Shown here one piece after another: positions 19,428 through 29,756 of a stretch of 39,315 bases of DNA; within the stretch, counting starts at the first letter, position 1; every line of letters starts with the position of its first letter. The stretch is from assembly GCA_963575745.1 (NCBI GenBank), contig CAUYUJ010004325.1, forward strand, positions 31,756-71,070. Direction: 5' to 3'. The notes beneath the pieces were generated by a model, which had not been told where the DNA came from, did no database searches, and worked only from the letters and a program-made list of their open reading frames with translations. The stretch comes from Prorocentrum cordatum. Its lineage: Eukaryota > Sar > Dinophyceae > Prorocentrales > Prorocentraceae. A program made the position numbers and the translations under genes.

Positions 19428-19506
19428 CCCCTCCCACTCTCCCTCCTCCTCCTCCTCCTCCTCCTCCTCCTCCTCTTCATCCTCCTCCTCCTCCTCCTCC
19501 TCCTCC
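19428..19506. repeat. CTC microsatellite at right element border
   Basis: A CTC array that continues into the assembly gap. It matches the CTC array on the left side of the retroelement. Confidence 0.93.
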
Positions 19507-19606
19507 NNNNNNNNNNNNNNNNNNNNNNNNNNNNNNNNNNNNNNNNNNNNNNNNNNNNNNNNNNNNNNNNNNNNNNNNNNNNNNNNNNNNNNNNNNNNNN
19601 NNNNNN
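19507..19606. other. assembly gap, 100 N
   Basis: Exactly 100 ambiguous bases, a typical placeholder length, inside a CTC array. Real size unknown. Confidence 0.99.
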
Positions 19607-19695
19607 GCACCGCAGAGCAGAGCGGGGGGGGAGGAGGGGCCAGGATCGCGCCGCCCCCTCCCCGTCGACATCCACTCATCCGCCTGTTAACGTGG

Positions 19696-19926
19696 AGGCC
19701 TCCTAGATGGGGGTCCGAGTAGATGGGGTCGGAGGATGGCGCCGCATCGCCGATGCATCGCCGAAGCGTCAGCGATCCGTCGGCGATGCATCGGCGATGC
19801 GTCGGCGATGCATCGGCGACGTCGGCGTGGGAAAACACGGGATCCACATCGAGCCGCATCGTCAATGCATCGTCGATGCGGCGCGATCCTCCGACCCCAC
19901 CTACTCGGACTTCATCTGGGAGGCCT
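19696..19926. mobile_element. foldback element with palindromic tandem core
   Basis: The left arm (AGGCCTCCTAGATGG, GGTCCGAGTAGATGGGGTCG) is the imperfect reverse complement of the right arm (CCCCACCTACTCGGAC, CATCTGGGAGGCCT) over about 50 bp. Between them lie ~11-12-bp units of type CGGCGATGCAT, themselves partly palindromic. Confidence 0.75.
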
Positions 19927-20130
19927 AGATCATATGGGTCAGACTTCTGGGAGCCGGAGCCAGCGGAAGGCAAACTAAGGAACACGCGTGCTCTGAGAGA
20001 AAATGCTGACCAGGGCAACGACTTCCCAAAAGAACTGCCAGGGAAAAGTCTGGGGATGGATTGCCTCTTGAGACAAACGCGGCGCCGAACAGGAACATCC
20101 AACGAATTGAACTGACCTGCTCCTTCCGCC

Positions 20131-20302
20131 AAGGGCTCCCAACTTCGCGCTTCGCGCTGCGCGAAGCGCGAAGCGCGAATAACTTCGCGCTCTCGCGCCG
20201 CCCCCCCAAAGGGAGAAGAGGAGGACGAGGAGGAGGGGGAGGAGGAACGAGGACCGCGAAGCGCGAAGCGCGAATAACTTCGCGCCCTCGAGGGAGCCCT
20301 TG
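20131..20302. mobile_element. 171-bp TIR element, copy B
   Basis: The same AAGGGCTCCC...GGGAGCCCTT element as 5222-5392, with only a few differences. It is flanked by a 7-bp direct repeat TTCCGCC (20124-20130, 20303-20309). Its target duplication lacks GCAAG and AG, so it does not form the neat GC-AG intron seen at copy A. Confidence 0.92.
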
Positions 20303-20510
20303 TTCCGCCATACAGGCTGGCCCCGATTCGCAGGCGAAGGATCCACCCTCCGCACCTTCCGCGCGGCAGGTGCCGCGCGGCGGCGGCCCTGGCGGCGGGC
20401 AAGGTCACGCCGTGGCGGCACCCGCCACGTGGAAGGCGCGGAGGGCGGGGAGCCCTCCGGGGAAGATCGGAGTTCGAGGATCGAGCTTCGGGGATCGTGG
20501 CCCCCCAAAG

Positions 20511-20675
20511 CGTTGCTTAATGGGGGGGTCACAAATGGGGGGGTCAGAAACGGTCCCCTTTCGTGCCCCTTTCGGGCCCCTCCGGAGCCCCAGGGGGCTC
20601 GTTTAAGCACCGTTTGGGTACCTTTTCGGACCACCCTCGCCGCCCCCCCATTTATGACCCCCCCATTACGCAACG
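20511..20675. mobile_element. foldback element, about 165 bp
   Basis: CGTTGCTTAATGGGGGGGTC at the left pairs with GACCCCCCCATTACGCAACG at the right with one mismatch. The pairing continues through an ATTTGTGA/TTTATGA stretch and a second G/C run. No target duplication is clear. Confidence 0.75.
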
Positions 20676-21099
20676 CCCAACGTTCGCAATTGTCCCGGCC
20701 TCCGGGCGCCCCCTCCGCTCCGCCACCCACCACCGCGGACCTTCCAGGAGTTGACTGCCACCGTGTTTCGTCAACGGGGGGCTCCTCCCAGGGTTCACCA
20801 TATACGAAAATCAAAAAAAATACTCCGCCAAGTTTCTTGGCCTGCACACACGCAGCGCCACAACCGGTGCCGACACCTTCTCCGCGTCACCCATGGGGGC
20901 CGGCAGCAGAGGGCGTAGCCCTTCAGATCCGGCCGCTCCCGCCCGGCGGCTTGGGCCGTGCGAGACCTCTCTAACAGAATGTTTGGCACAATCTTTGGCC
21001 CCCTTCGCCAATGCCTGGTCAAAACCTCCCTGAAGTCCCTCCGAGGGGGCCCCACTCTGCCGCCGGACCCCCCCCTCCCCATGGGGCCCCTCAAGGTCC

Positions 21100-21700
21100 G
21101 GAACAGCCCGGAGACGACCCAAGAGCGCCCCAAGCCGGTCCAAGAGAGTCCCAAGACGGTCCAAGAGAGCCTCCAGACGGCTCCAGATCGCTCCAAGACG
21201 CCCAAGATTGCCTCCAAACGCCTCCAAGACGGCCCCAGAGGCCTCCAAGAGCCCCCCCAAGAGAGCCCCAAGAGACAAAAATCTGACATTTTTCTTTGGG
21301 TTTTGGAGGATGTTCGCGTTCTCGCCATTTCGGCTTACCGACGCTCCAAGACGGCCCAAGAGGCCCCCGAGATCGCCCCAAAACGGCCCAACAAGCCCCC
21401 AAGAGGGCTCCAAGACAGTCCAAGAGGACCCCAAGACGGCCCAAGGCCCCCGGGACGGTCCAAGAGGGGCCCCAGGACGGCCCCACGAGGGCGCCCAGAA
21501 GAGGAACCCGAATGAACATTTCGAGCTTTCGGTCCCAAGAGGCCCCCAGGAGACTCTAAGAGGCCCCCAAGAGGCCCCAAGAGGCCCCAAGAGAGCCCCA
21601 AGAGGCTCCCAAAAAGCCCCCAGGATGGCCCCCAAGAGGCCGCTAAACTCCCCCGCAGAGGCCCCCGAGAGCCCTCTCGAGAGACCCCAGGAAGCGTCCA
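21100..21700 (+). repeat. CCAAGAGGCC minisatellite-type element, copy B
   Basis: The same architecture as 7480-8150: 15-bp-type units, GAGCCCCAAGAGA, a T-rich core at about 21275-21338, TTCGGCTTACCGACGCTCC, then further units. Frames read Arg-Pro-Lys repeats. Confidence 0.75.
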
Positions 21701-21719
21701 TGAGGACTCCGACCCAAAA

Positions 21720-22400
21720 CCCAAGCACGGTGGCGGGATGGGCCGACGGCTATTTGATAGCTGGCATACGCGACGCGTCACGACTTTCGATGCTGCGCAC
21801 CACTTCGACAAACTCCCAGGGAGCGGCCGGTGATGCGCCGCCGGCGTCCTCGACAACCGAACACGCGAGAGGGGGCGGCCCGTTTTAAAAATGTGGCGCC
21901 CGCCAGAGCGCCGCGGTTGCTTCTTCTCTCAGTCGACGTGATGGCATCTCTGGACCGTTCGAGTCTCAGTTCAAGTGGCAAGAGGAGGCCCCAAGTGCGT
22001 CGGGAGCCGCGCTGCGCGGCAGTCGAGCTAGAGCGCACGGCGCATGCCGCAGACTCTCACAAGGCGGCACTGGCGGAGCCTTTCGATCCGCACAGGTGGT
22101 GGAAGACAGCAGGAGCCTCTGAGGGATTCTCAGGTCGCGACACTTTGGAACCCGTCATAAAAACACCCTCATCACCGTCAGCATCGCCGACCTCTTCATA
22201 ATGCGCACCATCAGCATCACCATCATGACCATCGTCATCTCCAGTGCAGCAGGCGCTCGTGCGGGAGCCCAAAGGTTGCCAACGACCTGGAATCTGAGCT
22301 CATCGGTCTGACAGCCCAGGCAGCGCAGCCTGCCCTCCCTCGTCCTGGAGCAAGGCTGCCGCGCAGGCTCCACTAGCGAACTCATGTTCCACAAAAGGGA
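21720..22400. other. no gene recognised
   Basis: Unique sequence with overlapping open frames, none recognisable. A few CAT units lie near 22160-22240. Confidence 0.4.
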
Positions 22401-22410
22401 TCTAAGCTTA

Positions 22411-22567
22411 AGTCGGGCGTGTCCCCCATACAGGGGGATCTTCGACGAAAAATAATAAATACCCCAAAAATATTCCAAAATGGCAAAAAAAAATGCTCAA
22501 ACAATGGTCCCCAGACTATTGTTTGCCTATTTTTGAACATCCCCCCTGTAGAGGGACAGGCCCGACT
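22411..22567. mobile_element. 155-bp MITE with AGTCGGGC termini, copy 1
   Basis: The termini AGTCGGGC and GCCCGACT are perfect, and the imperfect TIR extends to about 28 bp (GTGTCCCCC, ACAGGGGG). The interior is A-rich and contains CCCCAGACTA. Copy 2 is at 36753-36905. Confidence 0.85.
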
Positions 22568-22860
22568 CAAGTATAAAAGCTTCAATCCCCCCACTGCAAT
22601 CGCATCCCCGCGCCCTCCCCGGCCCCCGTCCCCGAATCCGTGTCGCCCATGTTCAGCCCCCTCTGCGCCCACTCTGCGTCGCACAATAATGCAAGTGTTG
22701 GTTCTCGCCCTCGTGAGACTCGCTCCGTCGTGCCCATCCCGTGGCTCTCCCTCGGCACCGGGCCTCCGCACCCCGGTCAGCTCGCCCCCCTTCCCGCGGC
22801 ATGACCGTGATCAACCAGTGATCACGGGGGTGCGGGTGCGTGCCGAGCAGCTGGATATGT

Positions 22861-23034
22861 TGAAGGGGCCCTGAGACACACAAATAAATACACACAAATA
22901 GAAGGATTCCCCATATTTTCCCATATGTTCTGTGCTTTTGTCTTCCCCCCCCCCCCCACACTTCCCATATTTTCCCATCTTTTCTGGGGAATCGACGATG
23001 ACTTGTGTCCGTGTGTTTTTTGTCTCCCTCCTGA
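22861..23034 (+). repeat. A/T-rich dispersed repeat, copy 1 (about 165 bp family)
   Basis: Begins TGAAGGGGCCC, then ACACACAAATAAATACACAC, two CCCATATTTTCCCAT-type words around a C run, CGACGATGACTTGTGTCCGT and TCCTGA. The other copies at 24437 and 28571 are in the same orientation. The near-terminal ACACACAAATAAATACACAC pairs loosely with the GTGTCTGTGTGTTTT-type end. Confidence 0.88.
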
Positions 23035-23039
23035 TACGC

Positions 23040-23740
23040 ACGCTGGACGCATCAGATTCGCACCAGGGCGAACACCACGGCGGAGCTCGACGTGCTCAGT
23101 GGTGCTTCCCTGCGGCGCGTGCTCGAGCTCGGGCCCTCGACGCTGACCCAACGTGGGGCGCCGAGGGCGCCACTTCGGAGCGCGAGGCCGTCTCCCACGC
23201 CCTCTGCCGCACAGGCCGGCCTGGCGGGCGGGGTCAGACCCAGGAGGCGTGGCTGGCCAGCCTCGGCATCTCGCAGACCGCGACGGCCGAGGGGAGGCAT
23301 CGTAACGTCGATGGGCAGCTGAGTATCGTCTATCCGATCCCCAGCCCCAGCGGCGTGGCCTGGGCCCCACTGGCCGATTGACCCCCCCCCTGGATGGGGA
23401 TATGGGCCGTTGCCTTCGGGCTTCGAGGGGTGCATCCCCGACGGGGGTGGTAATTTGGTGGGGGCCTCGAAGGGGACGAGGATGGGGACGGTGGTCGGAT
23501 AAACGATACTGAGCAGTGAGACTGCGCAGGGGATGACCCCCCCCCTCCCCATGGACTGCGAGCCGCGGAAGGGAGGAGGCTTGAGCTCTCTGTGGGCCGC
23601 AGTCCGCGTCGGGTGCGTCCCGTAGTAGCTCGGGGGTCCGCACGCGAAGGGGCCCCCAGCCTGGAGCCCAAGTCACAAGCGGCGAGCATATCCGTATCCG
23701 CGCGCTCGCGGTCTGGATTCTGGGGCGCGATCCCGCGGAC
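23040..23740. other. no gene recognised
   Basis: GC-rich unique sequence. A minus-strand frame of 431 codons (22822-24117) crosses it and two repeats, without motifs; it is not accepted as a gene. Confidence 0.4.
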
Positions 23741-23744
23741 ACGC

Positions 23745-24440
23745 GTCCGCACAGGTACGGTCCGCGCGGGGCATCTGAGGTCGAGAAGGGCGTGGTAGAA
23801 TGGGGCGTGGTGCAAGTGCTGAAGGTGGCGATGTTCTCTACGATAGCCACAAATGATTTGCATTCCGATTTCAACAACGTTGGTTTTGCGTCGGCCGCTT
23901 CGAAGAAAGTCCGAATATTGTATTCCAACTCCCCAAGCGACAGCCATCCAATCTGAACAGCGACCAACATGCCCATTGCATGACACCCTATCGCCAAGCA
24001 CGTGATTTCTGGGAATCCCAGACTTTCCAAAATTGATGTCTGTGATTCTGGATTTCCCAGAACGTCGTTTCGGAATGTCCAGGAGTATGGTTTGTCTTGA
24101 ATCAATGACGTTTCCAAATTCTGTAATTTCCTGGACTACGTCGTTGGCGATACGGAAATTCCGGGATCACGCTTTTCGCGGTTCGGAATTTCCGCAAATT
24201 GCGTGCTTGGTGATCGGGCGTCCTTGAACAGGTGTTTGCGTTGCTGCTCACATTGAACTGCGATCGTTCGGGGAAGCTGGAAGCGAGAATTCGGGCGTTG
24301 CTTGAGGCGGTCAGCGCACAGCGAACGCTGTTTGAAGCCGGGATGCACCGCACTTGCGGCTATCGTAGATGACAGAACTTTTTCAGCATTGGCGCCACAC
24401 CCGTTTACACCACGCTCCTGTCCAACCTCCAGATCCTGAA
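23745..24440. repeat. large diverged inverted duplication
   Basis: The reverse complement of about 23745-24060 aligns with about 24095-24436. Shared words include GCGTGCTTGG-GAT (ACGTGCTTGGCGATAGGG), ATTCGGGC/ATTCGGAC and GGCTATCGTAGA. The right arm ends where the 24437 dispersed repeat begins. It may be a dimer of an unknown element or a hairpin-type element. Confidence 0.55.
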
Positions 24441-24599
24441 GGGGCCCCAGAACACACAAATAAATACACACAAATAAAAATATCCCCCATAGTTTCCCAT
24501 ATCTTTTGGATTTTCGTTTTCCCCCCCACTGCCCATATTTTCCCATCTTTTCTGGGGAATCGACGATTAATTGTGTCTGTGTGCTTTTTCTTCTCCTGA
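24437..24599 (+). repeat. A/T-rich dispersed repeat, copy 2
   Basis: TGAAGGGGCCCC to CTCCTGA, with the same order of words as copies 1 and 3. Confidence 0.9.
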
Positions 24600-24859
24600 G
24601 ATCCAACCGCCCCGTATCCACGGGGTCGCGGCCCCAGGGGCCCGACCCGCGAGGCCGCAGATGCGGACAATTGTGCTTGTCGAGAACGGCAGCGGTGAGG
24701 CCCATAAAGGGGCACGTTGGGGCCCATAGTCCGGTCCGCTCTCCCGCAGCCAGGCGCTCAACAAGGCACGGGGATGCAGAAAGGGTGCAGCGCAGGGTGG
24801 GGTACAGTCGGGGCCTTGACCTAAGGAACCCATAAGGAACGAGGCCCCTTTTTTCCATA

Positions 24860-26060
24860 AGTTAAACTTCGACTTCCGATCGAAAACATAAGGAAAACCT
24901 GAGGCAAGCTGTGAAACACTTAAGGAACGCGGAGCCCCTCCCCAACCAAAAGGGTTCCTTCTTCAGGGCCCCGACTGTACGAAACGTGTTGGCGTGCACT
25001 GCAACGCCGCTGCGAAGCATGGCCAAGCGGGACATGGGGAAGGGGGTTAGGGGGTGGAGGAGGACGAGGAAAAAGTCTGGGTCACAAGTGGTGGAGATCC
25101 CCGTGGGGCACGATGCATGCGAGCGGTGCGCCGAGATTGACGCGGGGAGGCCTGCAAATTCATCCTCCTTCCTCATCTCTCTCCTCCCCGCCCAGCCTCC
25201 TCTTCCTTATCATCAGCCTCGTCGTGTTCCACATCCGCTTCCTCACCCTCCCTCGTCCCCCTCGTCACCCTCAACCTCATCAATCCCCGGTATGTTCTCC
25301 AGCAGCTGCTTCGAATCGTTGTTCCTCCTCATCGTCATCACCTGAGTCTTCACTGCCACCATTATCCTCACCCTCCTGATCGTCCTCATCCCTCTCGCTC
25401 CTTCCCCTCTGCAGGGGGGGGGGCCGCCAGCGCTCCGCGCGCCTTGCCTGCGGGTAGATGCCGGTCGCAGCGTCGGCTGCCTGAGGAATGCTGGGCCAAG
25501 CGCGGGGCGCTCAGCTCGTGTGTTGCGACAGGAGCCGGGCCTCCTGCGATCAAACACCGACACGCTCTACACACTAATTCTGCAGTCTGCTCCACAGATG
25601 GCAGGGCACGGACAAGCCAGATACGGAGAGCGAGGAGGGCAAACGAAGACAGTGAGCACCCATTCGCCTGCCCTCCGGCAACGCCTGCCGCATCTGGAAG
25701 CGAGAACGGAGGGCGTGTGGGTATGCCGACGCTTTATCGCGCATAACGCTTGTGGGACCTCGAGCGGCACCCATGACCTGTTGCCCTGAGATTGCCACGG
25801 CAGCACATACAGAGCGAGGGGTGAGCTTGGAGAGGGGCCCCAAGTCTACAGAACGCCCATACACCGTTGCAGAAGACACACACGCTTCAGACACTACATC
25901 TGAAAACAAGCCAAGGACAACTTCAGGAGGCCCCTCCTTCTCTCTGCTCCCAATGAGCAAGAAAACAAATAATTACCAGTGCAAGCAACCGGAGGGTACG
26001 AACAAGAGACACGGGGCGCGACGAGCTCCAACTACGACCACTGAGCGAGCAAAGAGGCAG
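24860..26060. other. no gene recognised
   Basis: Mixed unique sequence with a C/T-rich piece at 25160-25400. Several frames overlap on both strands without recognisable domains. Confidence 0.4.
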
Positions 26061-26064
26061 TAAG

Positions 26065-26330
26065 AGGGAAAGAGAGAGAGAGAGAGGGAGAGGTAGAGGG
26101 AGAAGGGGAGGGACAGAGAGAGAGAGAGAGAGAGAACGGCGTGCGTGGGGCGGTGGGAAGAGGAGAGCAGCGTGGGCTCCGCCAGGGCGGAGGAGGCAGG
26201 AACAGCGGGGGAGCAGGGTGGGAGCAGCCGGGGGAGAGAGAGACAGGAACAGCGGAGCAGCGGGAGGGGAAGCAGAGTGCCCTCGGGACCGACGGCGGAG
26301 CACACCCAGAGGAGGAGGAGGCCTCGGGCA
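26065..26330. repeat. GA-rich tract
   Basis: GAGAGAGAG runs (26070-26134) followed by irregular purine-rich sequence. The opposite-strand frame reads Ser-Leu repeats. Confidence 0.75.
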
Positions 26331-26589
26331 GCCTCTTCCGAGACGCGCGAAGAGACCACGAGACGCCACAGACAGGACACGCGACGGGCACCACTGGGCC
26401 CCACGGCTGCGTCCACACCTGGAACGTCGGGATGCCACGCTGCTGCTGGACACGCGTGCGGAAGCCGGGCAAGCCTGGCCATCGCAGGGCCGGACCGCTG
26501 GCGAGGCACCTGGGCCGGTCGTGCCTCCAGCTCCCGCCGCGGGGAAGAAGGGCCGCGCGCCGGGTGCACCCGGCCTCCTGGCAACCGAG

Positions 26590-26630
26590 GCCGGAGCGCG
26601 CCGGGGTGGGGGTCCAGCGCAGATCCAAGA
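26590..26630. repeat. half copy of the 3309-3498 foldback
   Basis: GGGGTCCAGCGCAGATCC, then a GTCCGCGCGGA stretch, matches the right arm of 3309-3498. No partner arm is found nearby. Confidence 0.65.
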
Positions 26631-26958
26631 AGTCCGCGCGGAGCGCCACAAGTTTATGCTCACGCCGTCTGTTCTCCTTCGACCGTGGGGCAGGGCCGAG
26701 AGCGGCGAACGCTGCGTGCAGAGAGCCTGGGCGGCGCGGGAGAGGCGGAGCAGAGCAGGGCGAGGGCAGCAGGCGCGGCCGTGGGGGGGGGGGGGGGGGG
26801 CGAGGCTCGGGCCGGGCGAGAGGGGGGGGGATAGCAAAGGGGGGGAGTGAGAATCAGCTCACGTGGCGGATTTTCCCGGCGCCTCCCGGCGCCGGAGGCG
26901 CACATGCATCGAGGAGTGGGCCCCTCGCTGGGGCCGAAACCAGCTGCATGCAGCAGAC

Positions 26959-27139
26959 CCAGACGTCCGATGTCTCGCTGTTTTCGGGACACGGGCCCCC
27001 GACCTCCCGACCACTTCCCCGGGACCGCTTTTTCATCCCGAGCCGTTTTTTGACGGTCCCGAGGCCCGGCGAGGGCCCCGAGAGGCCGAAAACGACGAAA
27101 CACCTCCGTCTCGACTTTGTCGAGACGCCCGATGTCTGG
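26959..27139. mobile_element. foldback element, about 180 bp
   Basis: The termini CCAGACGTCCGATGTCTCG and CGAGACGCCCGATGTCTGG are inverted. GTTTTCGGGAC/GGCCGAAAAC and a central GGGACCG...CGGTCCC hairpin are nested inside. Confidence 0.7.
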
Positions 27140-27427
27140 GGATGTCGTACCCCCCCCTTTCCCAGTCCCCCCCCCCCTCCTCGTCCGGCCCGAGAGCTGG
27201 GCGCGGCGCGGGCGCCCGGCACCCGCAGGCCGCCGGGAGGCCTCGCGCAGCCCAGGCGAGGGCTCGGCCGCGGGGGCCGCGGCAGGCAGGAGCGGAGGCT
27301 GCCGGCGCGCGCGCCGGGGAGGCTCTCGTGCAGGGCACCTCGACTGGTGGATATGCCACGACAGTGGGCACCCCAGCAATCCGACCATTGAATTTCAAGT
27401 GTGTTGAAAAGGTCGGAAAATACTCCA

Positions 27428-27470
27428 AGCATGTTTCAGACATGTTGTTACATGTCTAAAACATGTTGAA
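27428..27470. repeat. short palindromic ACATGTT cluster
   Basis: CATGTTTCAGACATG pairs with CATGTCTAAAACATG across a 6-nt loop. The ACATGTT word recurs several times nearby. Confidence 0.6.
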
Positions 27471-27664
27471 CGCATGCTTTCGACATCTGGGAATCATTTG
27501 ACAACATGCTTCCTCTCCATTGATCGTCCTCCACAAGCCTCGACACGCCAGGCGAGGAGGCCGCGTCTTGCGCCCGTCCAGGCGGCCCCACTCCCCCGCT
27601 GGGGGCCTCGAGAGAGGCCCCGGGAGGCCGAAGTCGTACAGGGGGCCACATGCGAACCCTACAG

Positions 27665-27795
27665 GGCAGCTTTTAATGCCTAGGATGTTTTAAGAAAAAT
27701 GAGTTTTAATACATGATTAATGTATGAATAAATGGATGCATAAACTCATCCTTACATCTATGAATCAACCCTTTATCTTTAATACATGGTCCGCA
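27665..27795. other. A/T-rich island
   Basis: About 130 bp of strongly A/T-rich sequence in GC-rich surroundings, just before the long hairpin at 27824. No motif assigned. Confidence 0.6.
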
Positions 27796-27823
27796 CGCGG
27801 AGCATGTACTGAAAACGGCACTG

Positions 27824-27936
27824 TACCCCTACCCCCCACGATTTCTGAGGGGGAGGGTGGGGTTCACTTCGCTCGGGAGCTTCCGAACGAAGTGAAACCC
27901 ACCCTCCCCCCCAGAAATCATGGGGGGGTAGGGGTA
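27824..27936. mobile_element. near-perfect long hairpin, about 48-bp arms
   Basis: TACCCCTACCCCCC at the left and GGGGGGTAGGGGTA at the right. The arms continue through GATTTCTG/CAGAAATC and GGTTCACTTCG/CGAAGTGAAAC to a ~16-nt loop. There is no coding capacity. It is a foldback element or a recent inverted duplication. Confidence 0.85.
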
Positions 27937-28235
27937 GGGCTCGCAGGTGCCCCACTAAGTCGGGGAAGGGCGCCAAGACCAGCAGACTTGCGAGGCCCGA
28001 GGTCAGGGATCCAGAGCGGTGCCGGGGCGCGGGGTCCGGGTCGAGAACGTCAGCCTGGACCAAGGAGTGCGCACGTGCTGACGCGCGCCGCGGAGGAAGG
28101 CCACATGCTTGCTCCCCTGCTGGCGAAGAACTGACCCGATCGACCGCCACGGTCCCGATCGATGATTCTGGGCCCACGGTACGTGATCGAACAGCGGCAC
28201 GCAAGTTTAGCGAGCAACTCACGGAAGCTGTCGGC

Positions 28236-28425
28236 CGTCCCCATGGCGGCGCCCAACGGCGCGTCCAACAGCGCGCCCAATAGCACGCAAAGCGGACGCA
28301 ACGCATCTCCCTCGCATCGCGCTATTGGGAGCTATTCGGCGATACTGATATTGAGCGCTATTCGGCGCTGTTGGGCGCGGAGCGCGCGCTGTTGGGCGCT
28401 ATTGGACGCCGTCCGCCGCTATACA
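28236..28425. repeat. cluster of GCGCCCAA / GCGCTATTGG words in both orientations
   Basis: GGCGCGTCCAACAGCGCGCC near 28258 is the imperfect reverse complement of GCGCGCTGTTGGGCGC near 28384, with repeated GCGCTATT words between. Confidence 0.6.
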
Positions 28426-28570
28426 TTCAATGCAGGGCGAGCGGAAGCCTCCGTGACTTCTCGCGGTCCGGAACTTTTGGCCAGCGCGTCGCGGCGGCGG
28501 TCCCAGCGACACGCTCTGCCTTGCGGGCTGACGACGCGTCGCTCCGCTCCGCGAGGCGGGAGGCCGAAAA

Positions 28571-28733
28571 TGAAGGGGCCCCAGGACACACAAATAAATA
28601 CACACAAATAAAAATATTCCCCATATTTTCCCATATTTTCTGGGTTTCTGTCTTCCCCCCCACTTCCCATATTTTCCCATATTTTCCTGGGAGTGGACGA
28701 TTAATTGTGTCTGTGTGTTTTTTCCCCTCCTGA
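28571..28733 (+). repeat. A/T-rich dispersed repeat, copy 3
   Basis: TGAAGGGGCCCC to CCTCCTGA, 163 bp, the same length as copy 2. Confidence 0.9.
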
Positions 28734-28878
28734 GAAAAGGGCTCGGGACGTGGACGTGTCGGAGACGGGGGCGTGGGCAGCGTGCCCCGCCGGAGCGCGG
28801 TGGGCCAGGGAGTCGGCGGAGCGGCGCGCTCCAGGAGTCCCGACCGCACAATCTAGCGCAAGTGTCGGGGAGACGTCA

Positions 28879-29056
28879 GACCCGGGTACGGGGGACTCGG
28901 AAATCCCCGACGAGGTCGTCAAAAAAATGACGAGGCCGAGCCTGCATTTTGACGAGGCCTCCCGCTGCAGACATCCCACGAAACTCCTCCTCGTCAAAAT
29001 CCGAGGCGCGGTCGTCAAAAAACGATGGCGAACCCGAGTCCTGGCAAACCCGGGTC
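28879..29056. mobile_element. foldback element, about 178 bp
   Basis: The termini GACCCGGGT and ACCCGGGTC are inverted. The arms also share GGACTCGG/CCGAGTCC, CGTCAAAAAA and TTTTGACGAGG in inverted order over about 75 bp. Confidence 0.75.
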
Positions 29057-29071
29057 TTACGCTCCCCCGAA

Positions 29072-29259
29072 AGTGGCCACAGCATGCTTACCGGCCTCGA
29101 ACGCATCCCTGTCCCTGAGATTGGCACGCCAAGAGGCGATGACAATCTCAGGGATCCGCCCTCAAAAAATTAAGGGAAGCCCTGAGGTTGGCATCGTGGT
29201 GAGGAGGTGCCCAGCACAGGGGTAAGGACATGTTCCAGGCTGGTAAGCATGCTGCCGCT
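29072..29259. mobile_element. foldback element, about 188 bp
   Basis: AGTGGCCACAGCATGCTTACC at the left pairs with GGTAAGCATGCTGCCGCT at the right. The arms continue about 80 bp through CCTGAGATTGGC/GGTTGGCATC-type words to CTCAGGG. It lies 15 bp from the preceding foldback but is unrelated in sequence. Confidence 0.78.
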
Positions 29260-29756
29260 TCGTCCCCCTCCACAGCGCTGAAGCAACCGCCGGGCAGGCA
29301 CGGGCGGGTCGCAGGCGGGCGCAGACTGCAGCGCGCACTCCGCACTCCAGGCGAGCGCGCCTCGAGGCAAGGCCGTGTTCTCCCAGGCTGGGAGCGGGCC
29401 AGTGCGAGCGAGCGGGGAGAGGCCAGGCGAGTGGCGACACGCTGCAAGCCCCCGCGCGCTCGCAGTCCTCCTCCACCGCAGCCTTTACCCCCCGCCCTTA
29501 TACACATATATGGCCGGCTCCAGAAACCATGAACCCAAAAAGGTTGCCATCTCCTGGGGGCAAATGCTGTTGCTTCCGCCGGTCTCCGCACGGAGCCGCC
29601 ACCGTTTTACTTCCGCCGCCTTCCGCTGACCTTCCGCCGCCTTCCACCGATGACGAGATGACAACTCGTTCGGTCCTAGAAGGTGAGTCAATTTCGGGAG
29701 CGCCCCACAAACATGAGTATATGAGCTTTTGTATAACAATATGTTTATACACATAT

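Noticed and set aside
22822-24117. 431-codon minus-strand frame
   Set aside because: It crosses a dispersed repeat and an inverted duplication and shows no domain or consistent composition. GC-rich DNA produces such frames by chance.
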